Source: Lycorma delicatula (Eukaryota > Arthropoda > Insecta > Hemiptera > Fulgoridae). Taken from it: 64,000 nucleotides of DNA. The stretch spans positions 343,008,997 through 343,072,996 of the forward strand of contig NC_134455.1 in assembly GCF_047948215.1 (NCBI RefSeq), given 5' to 3'. The notes beneath the pieces are model-generated. The model had not been told where the DNA came from, did no database searches, and was given only the letters and a program-made list of their open reading frames with translations. Both the position numbers and the translations under genes were made by a program. This document shows, piece by piece, positions 46,261-57,391 of the stretch (the first letter of the stretch is position 1; every line of letters begins with the position of its first letter).

Positions 46261-47055
46261 CTTGACAGCACGGTATGATTTAATAATAAATAAAGTTGTG
46301 AAGTTTGTTTAGATTCAGTTCACTGCACAGATTTCTCCTATTTGTTCCAGATATATCCAGGACCATCTCATGGAGGCTCGATCCGCCCAAACACCATTAG
46401 AGAGAGAGAGAGAGATTTTGTATAATCTTTTGATTTTTCCCTGAAATATACTGTACAACCAGACTCAACCAAAAAGAAATATGTTTGAAGTTTTAATACT
46501 AAAGGTACAAAAAAAAAGTGAAAAGATTAGAAAATATTAAAATAGAGAAATTCATCCAAGAGCTAAAAGAACTTCACAGATTAAGAATAATTCATATTAT
46601 GTTTATATATTATTATTGATTTAATTTATGTTATATTTTATTATGATTTAATTTATTATGTTTATATTATGTTCATATTATTATTGATAGCACAAATGGT
46701 ATTGAAATCTCAAACTTTAGCTGTGGAAAAGGGAAGGTTTTTCACTGTAGGATCTATGAGAATGTTTCACAAAATGATAAAATTGTAATATGAGTGAATT
46801 CTGAACTACTGGGGAAAGAAGTGATTATCTACATTGCTTCTCAGTCAGTTTCAATTAATGTTTGTTATTCCAATAATGCATGGTTTTTCATAACAAAAAA
46901 GCATCGAGTTGCAGCTAAATACACCATATCATAATTTTGTTAATAGTAAAGATCATACAGAGGATAATATTAGGGTTTAAATTTATTTAATATCGCTTAA
47001 CTTAGACTTAACAGTAATAAAATGAAACAGTAACTCTTACAGTTTTTTCCCCACT
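46261..47055. other. AT-rich DNA with a short (GA)n run
   Basis: An (AG)n tract lies at about 46401-46417. No gene recognised. Confidence 0.4.
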
Positions 47056-48215
47056 AATGTTAAGTGTGAGAACCTCTCATCACACAACTGATAGGAGTTT
47101 GTCTAATATAACCAGCATGTCTGGAGTAACAAAAGCGACAATTGCTTCAATCCTGTGCCCCAAATTGGGTAGATCAGTAGATAGCAAAGGTATATACATA
47201 AGATCCTTTATAAAATCCCAAAGGAAAAATCATGTGGGGTCAGGTCGGGTGACTTTGGAAGCCACTCAAAACAAGCTCTATCATTGGGTATGGTAGACCA
47301 TCTAGCAGTTGGGTGAAATGTCATTCAACGATCCTATACAGAGTTATGCCAGTGAGGAGGCTCACCACCTTGTTGCCAAACAAAATTCTCTGGTCCATCT
47401 TGCAGTTGAGAAAAGAGCAATGTATCCAGCATATCCAAATAAGCAACTCGTTTTACGCTTGTTTAGGAGAAAAATAATGGCTCATAAACTTTCCATCAGG
47501 ATATTGTACAGATAATATTTAATTTTGGAAAATTCATTTTTCTTTGTAAGAATTCATGGGGATTTTCTGACCTCCAGATATGGACATTAAGCATGTTGAC
47601 TTTCCCACTAAGATGAAATGTGATTCATCTCTAAACACAATATGATCAAGAAAGTTGTCATCTTCAGGCTCCAAAATTTCAAATGCGAAGTCGGCACCTA
47701 TTGCAAAGTCAGTAGGTAGGCTTCAAAGCATGTAACATTTATAAATTGTACAGACGCATATGTATGCATTTCCTTAAAATATTCCAATACTGGCATTGCA
47801 AATTTGTACCTGGCCTTCCTAACAAATTTTTTAGATCTTTGCAAGAAAGACTACCTGACACATTCAGTATTTTCTTCAGACATGCTTGGTCGTCCCCTAT
47901 TCTTTCCTTTATATAGGCATCTGGATTATGCCATTGAAGAATATTATTGTCAGTTGGAGGTTCACAAACAAACTTTCTACAGAACACATGTTAAACTGTA
48001 ACTACAGACTCACATTTAGCAAACTGCAAAACACAAAAGGCTTTTTGTTCAGGAGTCATCTTTGCTAGTACAATGTCAAGCAGAAAATGGGAATCAATTT
48101 ATAGTCACCACATAACTAAAATTTTCTTTTTTGCTATTTAATTCTAGCCTTAAATCATTACTGTGCAACTCATACAAGAATAATTTATTGTTTTTTTGTA
48201 CATCCAGTGTATGAA
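47056..48215 (-). pseudogene. Mariner-like transposase, decayed
   Basis: On the minus strand from about 48060 the protein starts MTPEQKAFCVLQFAKCESVV and continues CRKFVCEPPTDNNILQWH. The catalytic blocks follow in other frames: HIVFRDESHFIL (first Asp), WQQGGEPPHWHNSV (second; the D reads G) and PKSPDLTPHDFSF (third). Several frameshifts and stops occur. It is related to the fragment at 4370-4895. The 5' end resembles an inverted-repeat end (TACACTGGATGTACA on the minus strand near 48213). The other end was not found. Confidence 0.72.
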
Positions 48216-48234
48216 CTATAGTTACATCCTACAA

Positions 48235-48290
48235 AATATACATGTATACCTGTACACTTACTTAATATACATGTATACCTGTATACTTTA
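48235..48290. repeat. Approximate 29-bp tandem duplication
   Basis: Two units beginning AATATACATGTATACCTGTA start at about 48235 and 48264 and differ at a few positions. Confidence 0.8.
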
Positions 48291-50084
48291 ACCAAATCTT
48301 CCAGTAAGCTACTTCTCACAGCAAAGTTTGAAGTAATTTATTGGTTTTTTGTTAGAATAATAAGATTGTGTTTTCATTTATTATTATGATGAGAGATGAG
48401 TCTTGGGAAAGATCCAGATCTGGAATATTTATTTTTCTGCTAAGAAATGGAAGGAACCTGTATAAAGAAGATGCTATTTTATCAACTGATAACATGATAA
48501 AGGCTGCAGAATTCTAAAAGTGAAAGATTTAATGAAGTTTTACAAATCAATATTTTTGCAATATCTTATCATGAATTAGAATAGGTCACTATCTCACAAA
48601 ATATTTATTGTATTCACCAACAAATAAAATATCTTCTTTGAAGGATTTCAATACTTCATGTGAAAGAAAGTAAAAGCAAGGAAGTAATAAAATCTCCAGT
48701 CAATCATATTTAATATTCTTTCTTCACAAATATCAACATCTGATGGTCTCTATTAGTATTTTTATTAATTATTTAATTCCGTCATACTATTTTAGTATAA
48801 CCACAAGTCGGTGGAAAAAAATGACTGGAATATTTTGCATTGATAATTTTAACATTATTTCATTATTAAACACCTTTTTCATTAAAATAATATTTTAAAT
48901 TTACTATCACTTTCTTTTGTATTCTTTTTAAAAATATTCTCCATAAGAGTATTATTGATTACTGGTTTTATGTTCATACAATTTCAAATATGAATTTTAA
49001 TAGTTTTGTTATAATATTTTGTAATATGTTCTACAGTACAGAGCTAGAACATAAAAATTTTAGATTTATAATGATGATTATGAAACACGAATTATGGCAG
49101 GAAATGTTGGGCATGCTTTTTTCAGTTGGAATCACCTCATACCATCCATTTCTCATAAAGGTAGACGATAAAGAACCATTTATTGACAGACCATGGAAAA
49201 TTCAATAATTGTACAGTGAAGATTATACAGAGGTAATAGTTAACAACATGTAGGCTAAGTGGGGTGATGCCATCTGTTTTATTTTGGTACGTTCACACCG
49301 AGAGGATTTTCAAAATAAATTGCATTTGTATGTGTCTGTGGGAGAATGCATGCTGCTAGAAACAATGTTTCTTTCAGTATAATATTTTTCATTATTTAAA
49401 AAAATATTTTTAAAAAACTTTTTTCTTTTTTTTAATTTCAGTTTTCCTTAATGTGTTTAATGTGTGTATGTGATTTAATTTGTTATTCTTACGATTTTAA
49501 TTTATCTTGTGTTAAATTACAAAAATGAGTGACTAAATAATAAACACAGTACACACACACTTTTATATAGGATACAGTTATCCTTATTAAGTAATATACA
49601 ACTTACCGGGTAATTATAAGAAACTGTGGTAACTATTTTGATGTACTCTAACCTTTTTTCACAATATGCATAAGTTGTCAGCAGTTGTGTCATTAAATTA
49701 CAGACATCTCCAAACAAAGGAAATATTTTCTGTTCAATAATCAAATAATAATTTTCTTTTCGAAGTATCGCTTATTTTGTAAAGAATGATAACAAAAGCA
49801 CGTGTTGAAAAACGAGATGTTACTAAACGGCATGCAATTTTTATTCTTTTTCTTTTTTATATGGTACATGATGTTACAAACTTCACTTTTATGAGATCGA
49901 TGAAAGTATATTAACAAGTTAAAAACGTGTGCATGAACAACACAGAACGTGCAGTAACTAAATGCAGTTATTTATTCGAATTTTTAATTAATATTTACAT
50001 AAAAAATCCACCTCCATTATTCGGATATATAATATTATTTCGTTTCAAAATGTTGCTACCGAATCTTGTCTCGCGATACCAAAA
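48291..50084. other. AT-rich non-coding stretch; one possible exon
   Basis: No recognised gene. A segment at 49037-49159 is preceded by TGTTCTACAG and followed by GTAGAC, and is open in the frame of the 72-aa ORF (including KHELWQEMLGMLFSVG). It could be an internal exon, but I recognise no family. Confidence 0.25.
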
Positions 50085-50750
50085 ATTAAAGTAGATAAGT
50101 TTTGACGGTTGAAGCACAAATTCAAGGTCATTTGACGCCACTGGGTGAGGTGTGGCAACCCCCTCTACGAGAGAAAAATAAAAAATAATTACTTGACGAA
50201 GATCATCTGTCTATCTCTCTCACTCTCACACACAGGTCATTCGACGCCGCTGACTGAGGTATGGCATGTGTGAATCCCCCTGTAAATTATTATTACACTT
50301 ACTTTTTTATTTAATATCTTGATGGTTACACTTTTAAACAGCACTGATGGTGTTCTTTCAAAGAATATTAATTAACGCTCTTTGACGATACAAGCACAAT
50401 AATATTAAACTTTATCGACAGGCACTGTTTACGCTGTGAAAGCTAGATCACAATGGTGTAATATTGAGTAGGCTTTCAATAATGTAACGAAAAGGAAGTG
50501 TTGGTTAGAAATATAAAAATAACCTTCAACAAGGAATTATTTTTTATTTTTCTCACACAGGGGGGTTCACACATGCCAAACCTCAGTCAGCGGCGTCGAA
50601 TGACCTGTGTGCGAGAGTGATAGAGATAGAGAGAATGACCTGTGTGTGAGAATGAGAGAGATAGAGCACAGCGGGGTTGCCACACCTCACCCAGTGGCGT
50701 CGAATGACCTTGAATTTGCGCTTCAACCGGCGTAGTTTATCTACTAATTA
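50085..50750. mobile_element. Foldback element with repeated modules in each arm
   Basis: The arms 50085-50290 and 50555-50750 are inverted copies: GGTGAGGTGTGGCAACCCC near 50160 has its complement near 50680. Within each arm a module beginning GGTCATT(T/C)GACGCC and ending TGAGGT.TGGCA occurs twice, at about 50138 and 50236. The complements lie near 50600 and 50700. The 265-bp middle is AT-rich with no coding capacity. Arms with internal repeats are typical of foldback transposons. TC/GA-rich tracts (TCTCTCTCACTCTCACACAC) separate the modules. Confidence 0.8.
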
Positions 50751-52383
50751 TGACTAAAATTCAGTCATATTATTTTATAAAATCCATTTCTTTCCCAAAA
50801 TAACGCCCTGGTTATTTTAAAAATTGTCTTTTCGTTCCAGTACTCGTAAAAATTACAATTTTATATCAGTCGGTTTTCATTTTACAGTCATTTTAAAAAA
50901 TGAATTTAAGTCAATTTTAAAAAATATCTATTCGACAACAGCGATTTTTTTCTACACGGTAAAAGACGGAAGGTATATATTATTTTATGCGGAAAATATT
51001 TACGGTTTTTACTGGAATAATTAAATTTTTTTTATGAAACCAGATTAATACGCCAATTTATATTGTGCGTACCGTACTAGAAGACTGAACTTCAGAATCG
51101 AATAGATCGTCATTTTAAACGTTGATTTTTATCTATTTTACAACTCCATCATACTTGCAGCATTTTAATTTATTTTTAAAATAATAACCATGTCGTTTCA
51201 TAGATTGAAACATTTCATTTCTCTCGAAGTATGTATTATCGTGCAAATTTATATATAAGTTAAACAAAATCCTCGGTCAAGTAAAATCTTCACCGATTTA
51301 AAAATATTGCTTTGATAAAAAAAAATTGATTTTCAGAAAAGAAAATATCATTTATTTTCTGTTTATAATACCCTAAGGAAGATAAGTAACAATTTTACTT
51401 TCATGTTTCAAGCAGAAATAATTTTAGAATTAATATATTTTATTTTAGATTGACGAAGAAGGTGACTGAGTGGGAGCCAAACAGGTAGGAAAATCGGAAG
51501 GCAAAAGAGCAGATGGTGATAAGATGACACTCTTAAGACTGCAAGTCAGAAGTGGAAGTCTTTGCCCATTAAAAAAGGGATCTAGTTTCCAAAGTTAAAT
51601 GATTTGTATATAATATTTATAATAGTTAAAAATGCTTTGAAAAAATAGAAGATGGTAATATAATTATTTTTAAACTAGAAAATGAAGAGTTGAGTTTTAG
51701 AATTCTTTTTATTTTTTATTGTGTAAACATTATTTTATTTTAACACTTTTGCAGTTATTTCATCATTGAGTCGGTTTAAAAATTTGTGTGGTTAATAATG
51801 GAAACAATAAAGGCTTTATTTATTTATAAATTAAAGTAATTGTGGTTTTTTACGATTTTTATTTATTTTTTGAGAAATGTATAGTAATTAAACTTGTAGA
51901 GCGTAACATAAATTAACGCTTTGTAACTATAGAGTAACGCTATTAGTATGCAAAAACTTCGTATTGTTATGTTTTGATTTTTGTTTTCAGTCTAATTAAA
52001 TAATAGTACCTAGTTATTATTAACTGAAAATATCGATAGCGCTCTCGGGAAGAAAAGGTTTTGTTATTTTTCTTATAGTTTATCGAATTTCATTGTTTGA
52101 TCGAAAAAATAAACTTTTTTATATCTCTACTCATTCATTATCTTTTAGTTCAAGAGATCCCGCATTAAAAATATTTTCAGATAAAAAATTATACCCTTTC
52201 TATGTAACAGATCAAAGTTTTAAAAATGTCGAATTTCTTTTAAATTTACATTCATAAATAGGGTTCAAACTTAAATTCTAGACTTTCTCAAACTACTCAC
52301 AAAAACACAATGGGAAAGCAAAAAAGAAACTTCAGGTTATTGGTAAATTATCATAATATTTTCAAATGTTGCAATATTTACAT

Positions 52384-52385
<2 letters not shown>
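50751..52385. other. AT-rich non-coding stretch; possible terminal exon near 51450
   Basis: At 51449 a good acceptor (ATTTTATTTTAG) is followed by ATTGACGAAGAAGGTGACTGA, encoding IDEEGD and a stop. A 3' UTR-like stretch follows, with AATAAA near 51807. No upstream exon was identified, so this is only a hint of a plus-strand gene end. Confidence 0.2.
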
Positions 52386-52442
<57 letters not shown>

Positions 52443-52468
52443 TCGTGTATGTGTGTGTGTGTGTGTGT
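52386..52468. repeat. (TG)n microsatellite
   Basis: A nearly perfect TG run of about 80 bp with one interruption (ATTCGTGTA) at 52441. The 69-aa plus ORF over it is repeat-derived. Confidence 0.97.
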
Positions 52469-53099
52469 TTATCATTTGTAACAGCTAATTCATCATCTTT
52501 ATTTCAGTATATACCCTGAGTGAACTAAAATTTGGGGAGAGCTTGCGTGATTATGTTTGGGATTTGACGCCACTTTTTTTGAGATACATAAAAGAAGGAA
52601 TTTAAGACCAAAATATTATCTGGTTTATGTTTAGATATTTCGATTACTCTAAGTAGCAGTAGTTATCATTTGTCTAAGTTTTATCCGTAACGTTTGTCAG
52701 ATCACCGGAGATTAAAGTAATGAATTGCTTTCTGGTAAGTCTTTCAGATGTAAAACTATTTAAAGAATTATGCCGACGAATTTTTTCACTTTCATGGTCA
52801 GTATAAATATGATAGATATAGAATAATGGATTCCAAAAAAAGAAAGTAAATTAGAATGCCCTTTCAATAATCATACTTGTTTTCATAATCCAGTAGTAAG
52901 TTTTATATTCTAGAATAGACATGTGAGTATATTTCAGAACCGGAAACGTCGATTCCAAACCATCAGTTATAAAATCTTTTGTAACATACTGCGAACCAAA
53001 ATCTCGAAGGCATCTAATAATTATTAAAAAAAATCATTGAATGATAAAAGATAACTGCATTATTAATAAAAATAAGATCTAAAAGTTCTTTTTGTAACT
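52469..53099. other. AT-rich spacer
   Basis: Nothing recognised before the composition changes sharply to GC-richer LINE sequence at 53100. Confidence 0.4.
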
Positions 53100-53999
53100 A
53101 CATCCCAACCCCGTAGGGGAAGACAGCCAGCTTGTGTCGATTTCAGTCGCCATACATTCTCTCCGTCCTAGCCCTGAAAGGCTTTACCGGAGGTCGTCTT
53201 CAGACCCTCTAACTAATTACATCTCACGGTCACCAGCCAAGCCTCAGTCGGTATGCCACCGATGCAAATGCCTCGGAAGACATTTACATCAGTAAAAACT
53301 AATCATTCATCCAACTCCGTTGCTTTAGGCTTCCCTCGGAAATCTTCACTTTTCCTATCCCACAGTATCACCTTCTGAAGTAGCTAACCGAGTTCGCGGA
53401 AGCACGAACTTCGCGCCTAGCCCAATTACAATATAAACGCTTGTGACTGTAAATGCCTCAAACATCGACTAAGTAACGAGTCAAATGCAATGCCAAACTC
53501 ACACCACTCAAAAGTTTGTTATACGTAACAACAAAATTCAGGCCGACCTACATTCCATCACCCACTACAAAATACACCAATTAACCGATTCAAGAAAAAT
53601 GGACTTCAATCTGGTCCACAAGGAAGTCGAGGACAGACCTCTTACTCCCACCCAGCTCCATCTCAGAGTCCCGCGTAACATTTATTTCATCACACTCAAA
53701 GACCGCTCTCGGCAAGACTGTGCTACACCTTACGACTGCATGATAGTCCATGCAGCCGTAGTCGGTAGCACGGTCACCCCCCTGCTGATAGCGGCTTCAC
53801 CACTCAACTTTAACAATTACTGTTCTAACCAAACTGACCGAGGCTCGGTGCCAATACGCCTACCTCCGATCAATCAAATGTGTCCGGCTGAAACCCTAGC
53901 CATCTGGGAACCTACTCCGTTTAAACACCTTCAGCTAACCTACGTAATGCAAGAAAACTGAGGAAACCAGACACTGTCGACCATTCTCCACGGACCTTC

Positions 54000-56100
54000 C
54001 AATTAACTTTGAGATCCAGAACGGAGTACGCTCTCAAGTTCCCTAACTACTGTGGTACGTTCATCCTCGTACCGAGTACAGACATAGAGGACATGGTCCA
54101 CTCTGTCGTCAACCCCCACAATTCGGGCACAGGCCCGAATCTATTAAACGAAACCTAGCCAAACTTCCCCTAAAGGTACCGTACCCGTAAAGGAATTGTG
54201 TAATATACCGATTGGGGAAATCCACCTAACTGCATGTAAATCAGTCACAGTTGGGAATATACCATAAGTGTAGCGACCAGTAGGAGAGTCATCCCACCTG
54301 GCCTGCCAAGATGCAGAACCTTGGTCCTCAATCTCCCGCGTACATTCTGCAGTAAGATCATCCTTCTTGGAAATATAACGTTCTTTACGTTTAATGGCAA
54401 GAATATCTATCGGCTTAATGCCTGCAGTAACACAGACCGTCTCTTGCAAGACATTCTTGTAACCGCCAACAACAGCCAACAAAAGGAGTCGCTGGGCTTT
54501 CAAGACAAAGTTCCTATAACACCTAAAGACCATACGATGAGCCCAAACAGGCGCAACGTACAACATAATAGCCTCAGTGACACCCTTGTAAAGGATACGC
54601 ATGGTACGGAAATTGAACCCTCAATCGGGATGGATAACTCCACAAATTCAAAAAAGGAATCAACGGCCTTTTTGGCAGCATGTTGAAGGTGGAATCGAAG
54701 ATTCTCATAAAAAATTACACCCAAGTATTTCTGTACAGAAATATATCTGATAGGAAGGCCGGCCATTGAAACTCGCGCTCGATAAGAATTGGTCAGCCGC
54801 CTACCTTTCAATAACATCATCGTGGTTTTTTGCGGAATCAAAATCATCTTATGCTGGAGACTCCACAATCTGATAATATCACATGCATGAACAGCTCTAA
54901 ATTCTATCCCATTCCGCGAGTCCCCCTTAATCAGCAATAGCCCGTCATCCGCATAAGGAATGATGTGGCAGCCACTAGGCATCCTCAACCGTAACATAGA
55001 ATCGAACTCAATAACTCAAAGAAGGGGACTCAGTTCACTGCTTTGCGGGCATCCTTTGGACAGGGTCTTCCCTACTTCTGAGCCGCCATCACGAAGGGCA
55101 ACAGTCCGATGGCTGAAATAACTTGAGAGAGTTTTTATTTCATTCCATGTACAACCATGCTTCTGCATTTCAAATAAGGCAGAGGGCCACCATAAGTTGT
55201 TAAAAGCCCCGGATATATCCAGAAAAATACCTAACACATACATACACTGGAGGAGTCAATATTCATTACTCTCAAAGCGTCCTCCGTGCTCTTGCCAGGC
55301 CGGAAGCCATATTGGCTGTCCATCAACAAATGCTCATAAGTTAACCTACTATTAATACGGAGATACAAAATTTTCTCAAAAACCTTACCAATCACAGGAA
55401 AGAGCGTCAAAGGCCGGTAAGAACTAATAGTGGAGTCCTTGTCACCACCTTTAAAAAGTAATATCAATCCCCATGCTTTCAAAAAGCCGGGAAATACCAG
55501 TAGAAAGCATCCTATTATAAACTCTAGTCAAAGGACCGAGAATCACAGGTAACGAGCGAACATGGAGTTTCACCGTAATGCAATCATACCCGAAGGCTTT
55601 GTGCTATGCTATATCACAGATCACCTGACGAACCTCCTTCTCGGTAATCTCAAGAGATTGTTCCTCAGTATGGAACCCTGCTATTTCCCGCCGGATACGT
55701 TGGTGATATAATGCTTTACAACCTCAGTGTCATCAGGAAGTAAATCATTCAATAAAATATGGGGGACAAGATCTTTGTCCATCACAATACGATCCTTAGT
55801 CGAAGGGGCCGACAATAGGACATTCTTTCTACTTTTATGCCCAAGAACTCTATATACAACAAACAAAATATAATTGGGGTATATACAACTCTATATACCC
55901 CAAAATTCTTTATTCTCTTGCTCCTGAAGAAAAAAGCGCCAGGAATTGCGCTTAGAGGACCTAATACAATGAAAGTATCTGGCCCTCTTCCTGCGATAAT
56001 CAGCAAGTAGAGCCGCGCGCCGATTAGGATCGCCTTCACGTTGCGCGGCCCTCCTCAGTTGACACACAGATCGCTTCATCGGAGTCAAGCCCCGAGTTCA
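54000..56100 (-). pseudogene. R1-like LINE ORF2 remnant: RT and zinc tail
   Basis: Reading down: RKRARYFHCIRSSKRNSWRF and EFWGI / VYRVLGHKSRK before the RT. Then LLFKGGDKDSTISSYRPLTL and YGFRPGKSTEDAL (55482-55231), FLDISGAFNNLWWP with motif A Asp and KGCPQSSELSPLL (55243-55016), and PYADDGLLLIKG with motif C (54997 on). YLGVIFYENLRF and a final CCHC (GVDDRVDHVLYVC) follow. The frame shifts near 55240 and near 54550. TGG has become TGA after LSPLL. A 12-bp-arm hairpin insertion splits EFWGI from VYRVLG. It cannot encode a working protein. Confidence 0.78.
55874..55903. repeat. Hairpin, 12-bp perfect arms
   Basis: TTGGGGTATATA and its complement surround a 6-nt loop. It lies in an insertion that interrupts the LINE frame, and part of it (GTATATAGAGTT on the minus strand) is duplicated from neighbouring sequence. 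Confidence 0.92.
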
Positions 56101-56174
56101 CCACCTGCAATTCGTTCTCGGCCAGTGATACCAATACCGTTTCGGTTGTACCGAGATCGGGGCGGACTTCCGGA

Positions 56175-56540
56175 CTATTGTGACCTCCTTAGGCTTGAGG
56201 CCAGGTCGTGAAATCCTTTCACAAATGTAGAAAAAGCTTCCCAAATAACTTCAGAGGGTAAAAATCCATCTCTCGTAGCCGCACTTGCATTCCTAGGGTT
56301 TGCCAGGTAACTCAACAAGTTATCCAATTCGGCATGAACCTCGTGGGCCAGCGAGGCAGAACTGCCAAGTCTGCCATAAGCCCGCTGGTATTCATCAACT
56401 ATGGGATTAATCTCCACCCGGGTGGGCACCCCTACATCTGTCACCGAGCCATCATTCTGAGAGACCGAGGAGGTCGAAGGAAAAGGTTCCGGCCCCTTTT
56501 TCCGACCAGACTTCCTGCCTACTTCTTGAATATCTGTCAT
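56175..56540 (-). pseudogene. R1-like LINE ORF1 N-terminal fragment, 121 aa
   Basis: The ORF starts MTDIQEVGRKSGRKKGPEPF and runs through VDEYQRAYGRL and VIWEAFSTFVKGFHDLASSL before a stop. It has the Ser/Lys-rich start and helical middle of R1-type gag-like proteins. The CCHC zinc knuckles expected near the C-terminus are absent because of the internal deletion. Assignment comes mainly from its position in front of the ORF2 remnants. Confidence 0.6.
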
Positions 56541-56960
56541 GGCCGGAGATACTCTGACCTAACAACGAATAAAAACTTCACTGTCTTCCTTCTACTTCAA
56601 CTTTTGGGCAAGCCCAGAAACGTGACAACTACTTACAGCGAGCCACGCATAGCCCGAAATCTTCTTTATTCTCCTGTCACTCAATGTACCTCTTCACCGC
56701 TGCTGGATCAAATACGTGAAGTTCGTAAACTAACACGCAGTCATGGATTACGGCTCTCGTTCTTAAAAGAACGCAAACAGGATTAAGTGGGGCAACTCCT
56801 TTGCTTGTTACAAGGGTCTTACGACCAGAAGTCGTTGCCACTCTTTTGTCGCAATGAGGCGGGTACTCGAAAAAATCGTACACCTTGAAACTCCGAATCA
56901 CTGTGAAAAGGAGGTGATTTTTTAAAAAATACATGGCGTAAAAAGGTTGCAGCAGCACTC

Positions 56961-57391
56961 AATCAGCAAAAATTCAGAAACTGGGGAAGGAACACATTCG
57001 ACCACCAGTTCAAAACAGCACTGAAAAAGACTCAGTTACAACGCAGTAAACTCTGTTCGAATCAAGAGACCAGAGTTTGCTTTTTTGGAACTACACTCTG
57101 CGTACTTACACACTACAAGTTCTGTTTAGAACTCATTATGTAATAATACGCAGTGAACAGAAGGACGAACAAATAAGACCGCAAGTTCCGGCAATACATT
57201 TTGCTGCACTTTATTAAGTTCTTCCAGTATATAAATGAAAAACAAACTCATTACTGTTTTATTTTCAAACGTGATTCTCATACATCTGGTCCGGATTTGG
57301 TGTCTAGATACTTAGGAAAACACTTTCACCTTTATTTGGTTAATCATAATGTGACTCAAGTTGCGGTATTTCCCTTTGCATTCAATAGATA
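56961..57391. other. Spacer between the R1-like LINE and the mariner-like element
   Basis: No gene recognised. GC content falls back towards the genome background. Confidence 0.4.

Larger units (their letters stand above)
53100..56960 (-). mobile_element. R1-like LINE, internally deleted and decayed
   Basis: A GC-richer block on the minus strand has the order 5' leader (56960-56541), ORF1 start (56540-56175), pre-RT and RT of ORF2 (56100-54140), a C-terminal zinc region (54140-54000) and a 3' region ending about 53100. The RT, CCHC tail and ORF1/ORF2 arrangement match the R1 group of non-LTR elements. ORF1's end and the ORF2 endonuclease are missing between about 56175 and 56090, so the copy is roughly 3.9 kb instead of the usual 5-6 kb. 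Many stops and frameshifts. Confidence 0.78.

Noticed and set aside
52310..52519. 69-aa ORF with a VCVCVC run
   Set aside because: It is a translation of the (TG)n microsatellite.
53485..53961. 158-aa plus-strand ORF
   Set aside because: It lies antisense to the 3' region of the R1-like LINE and shows no recognisable domain; I cannot support it as a gene, though its length is noted.
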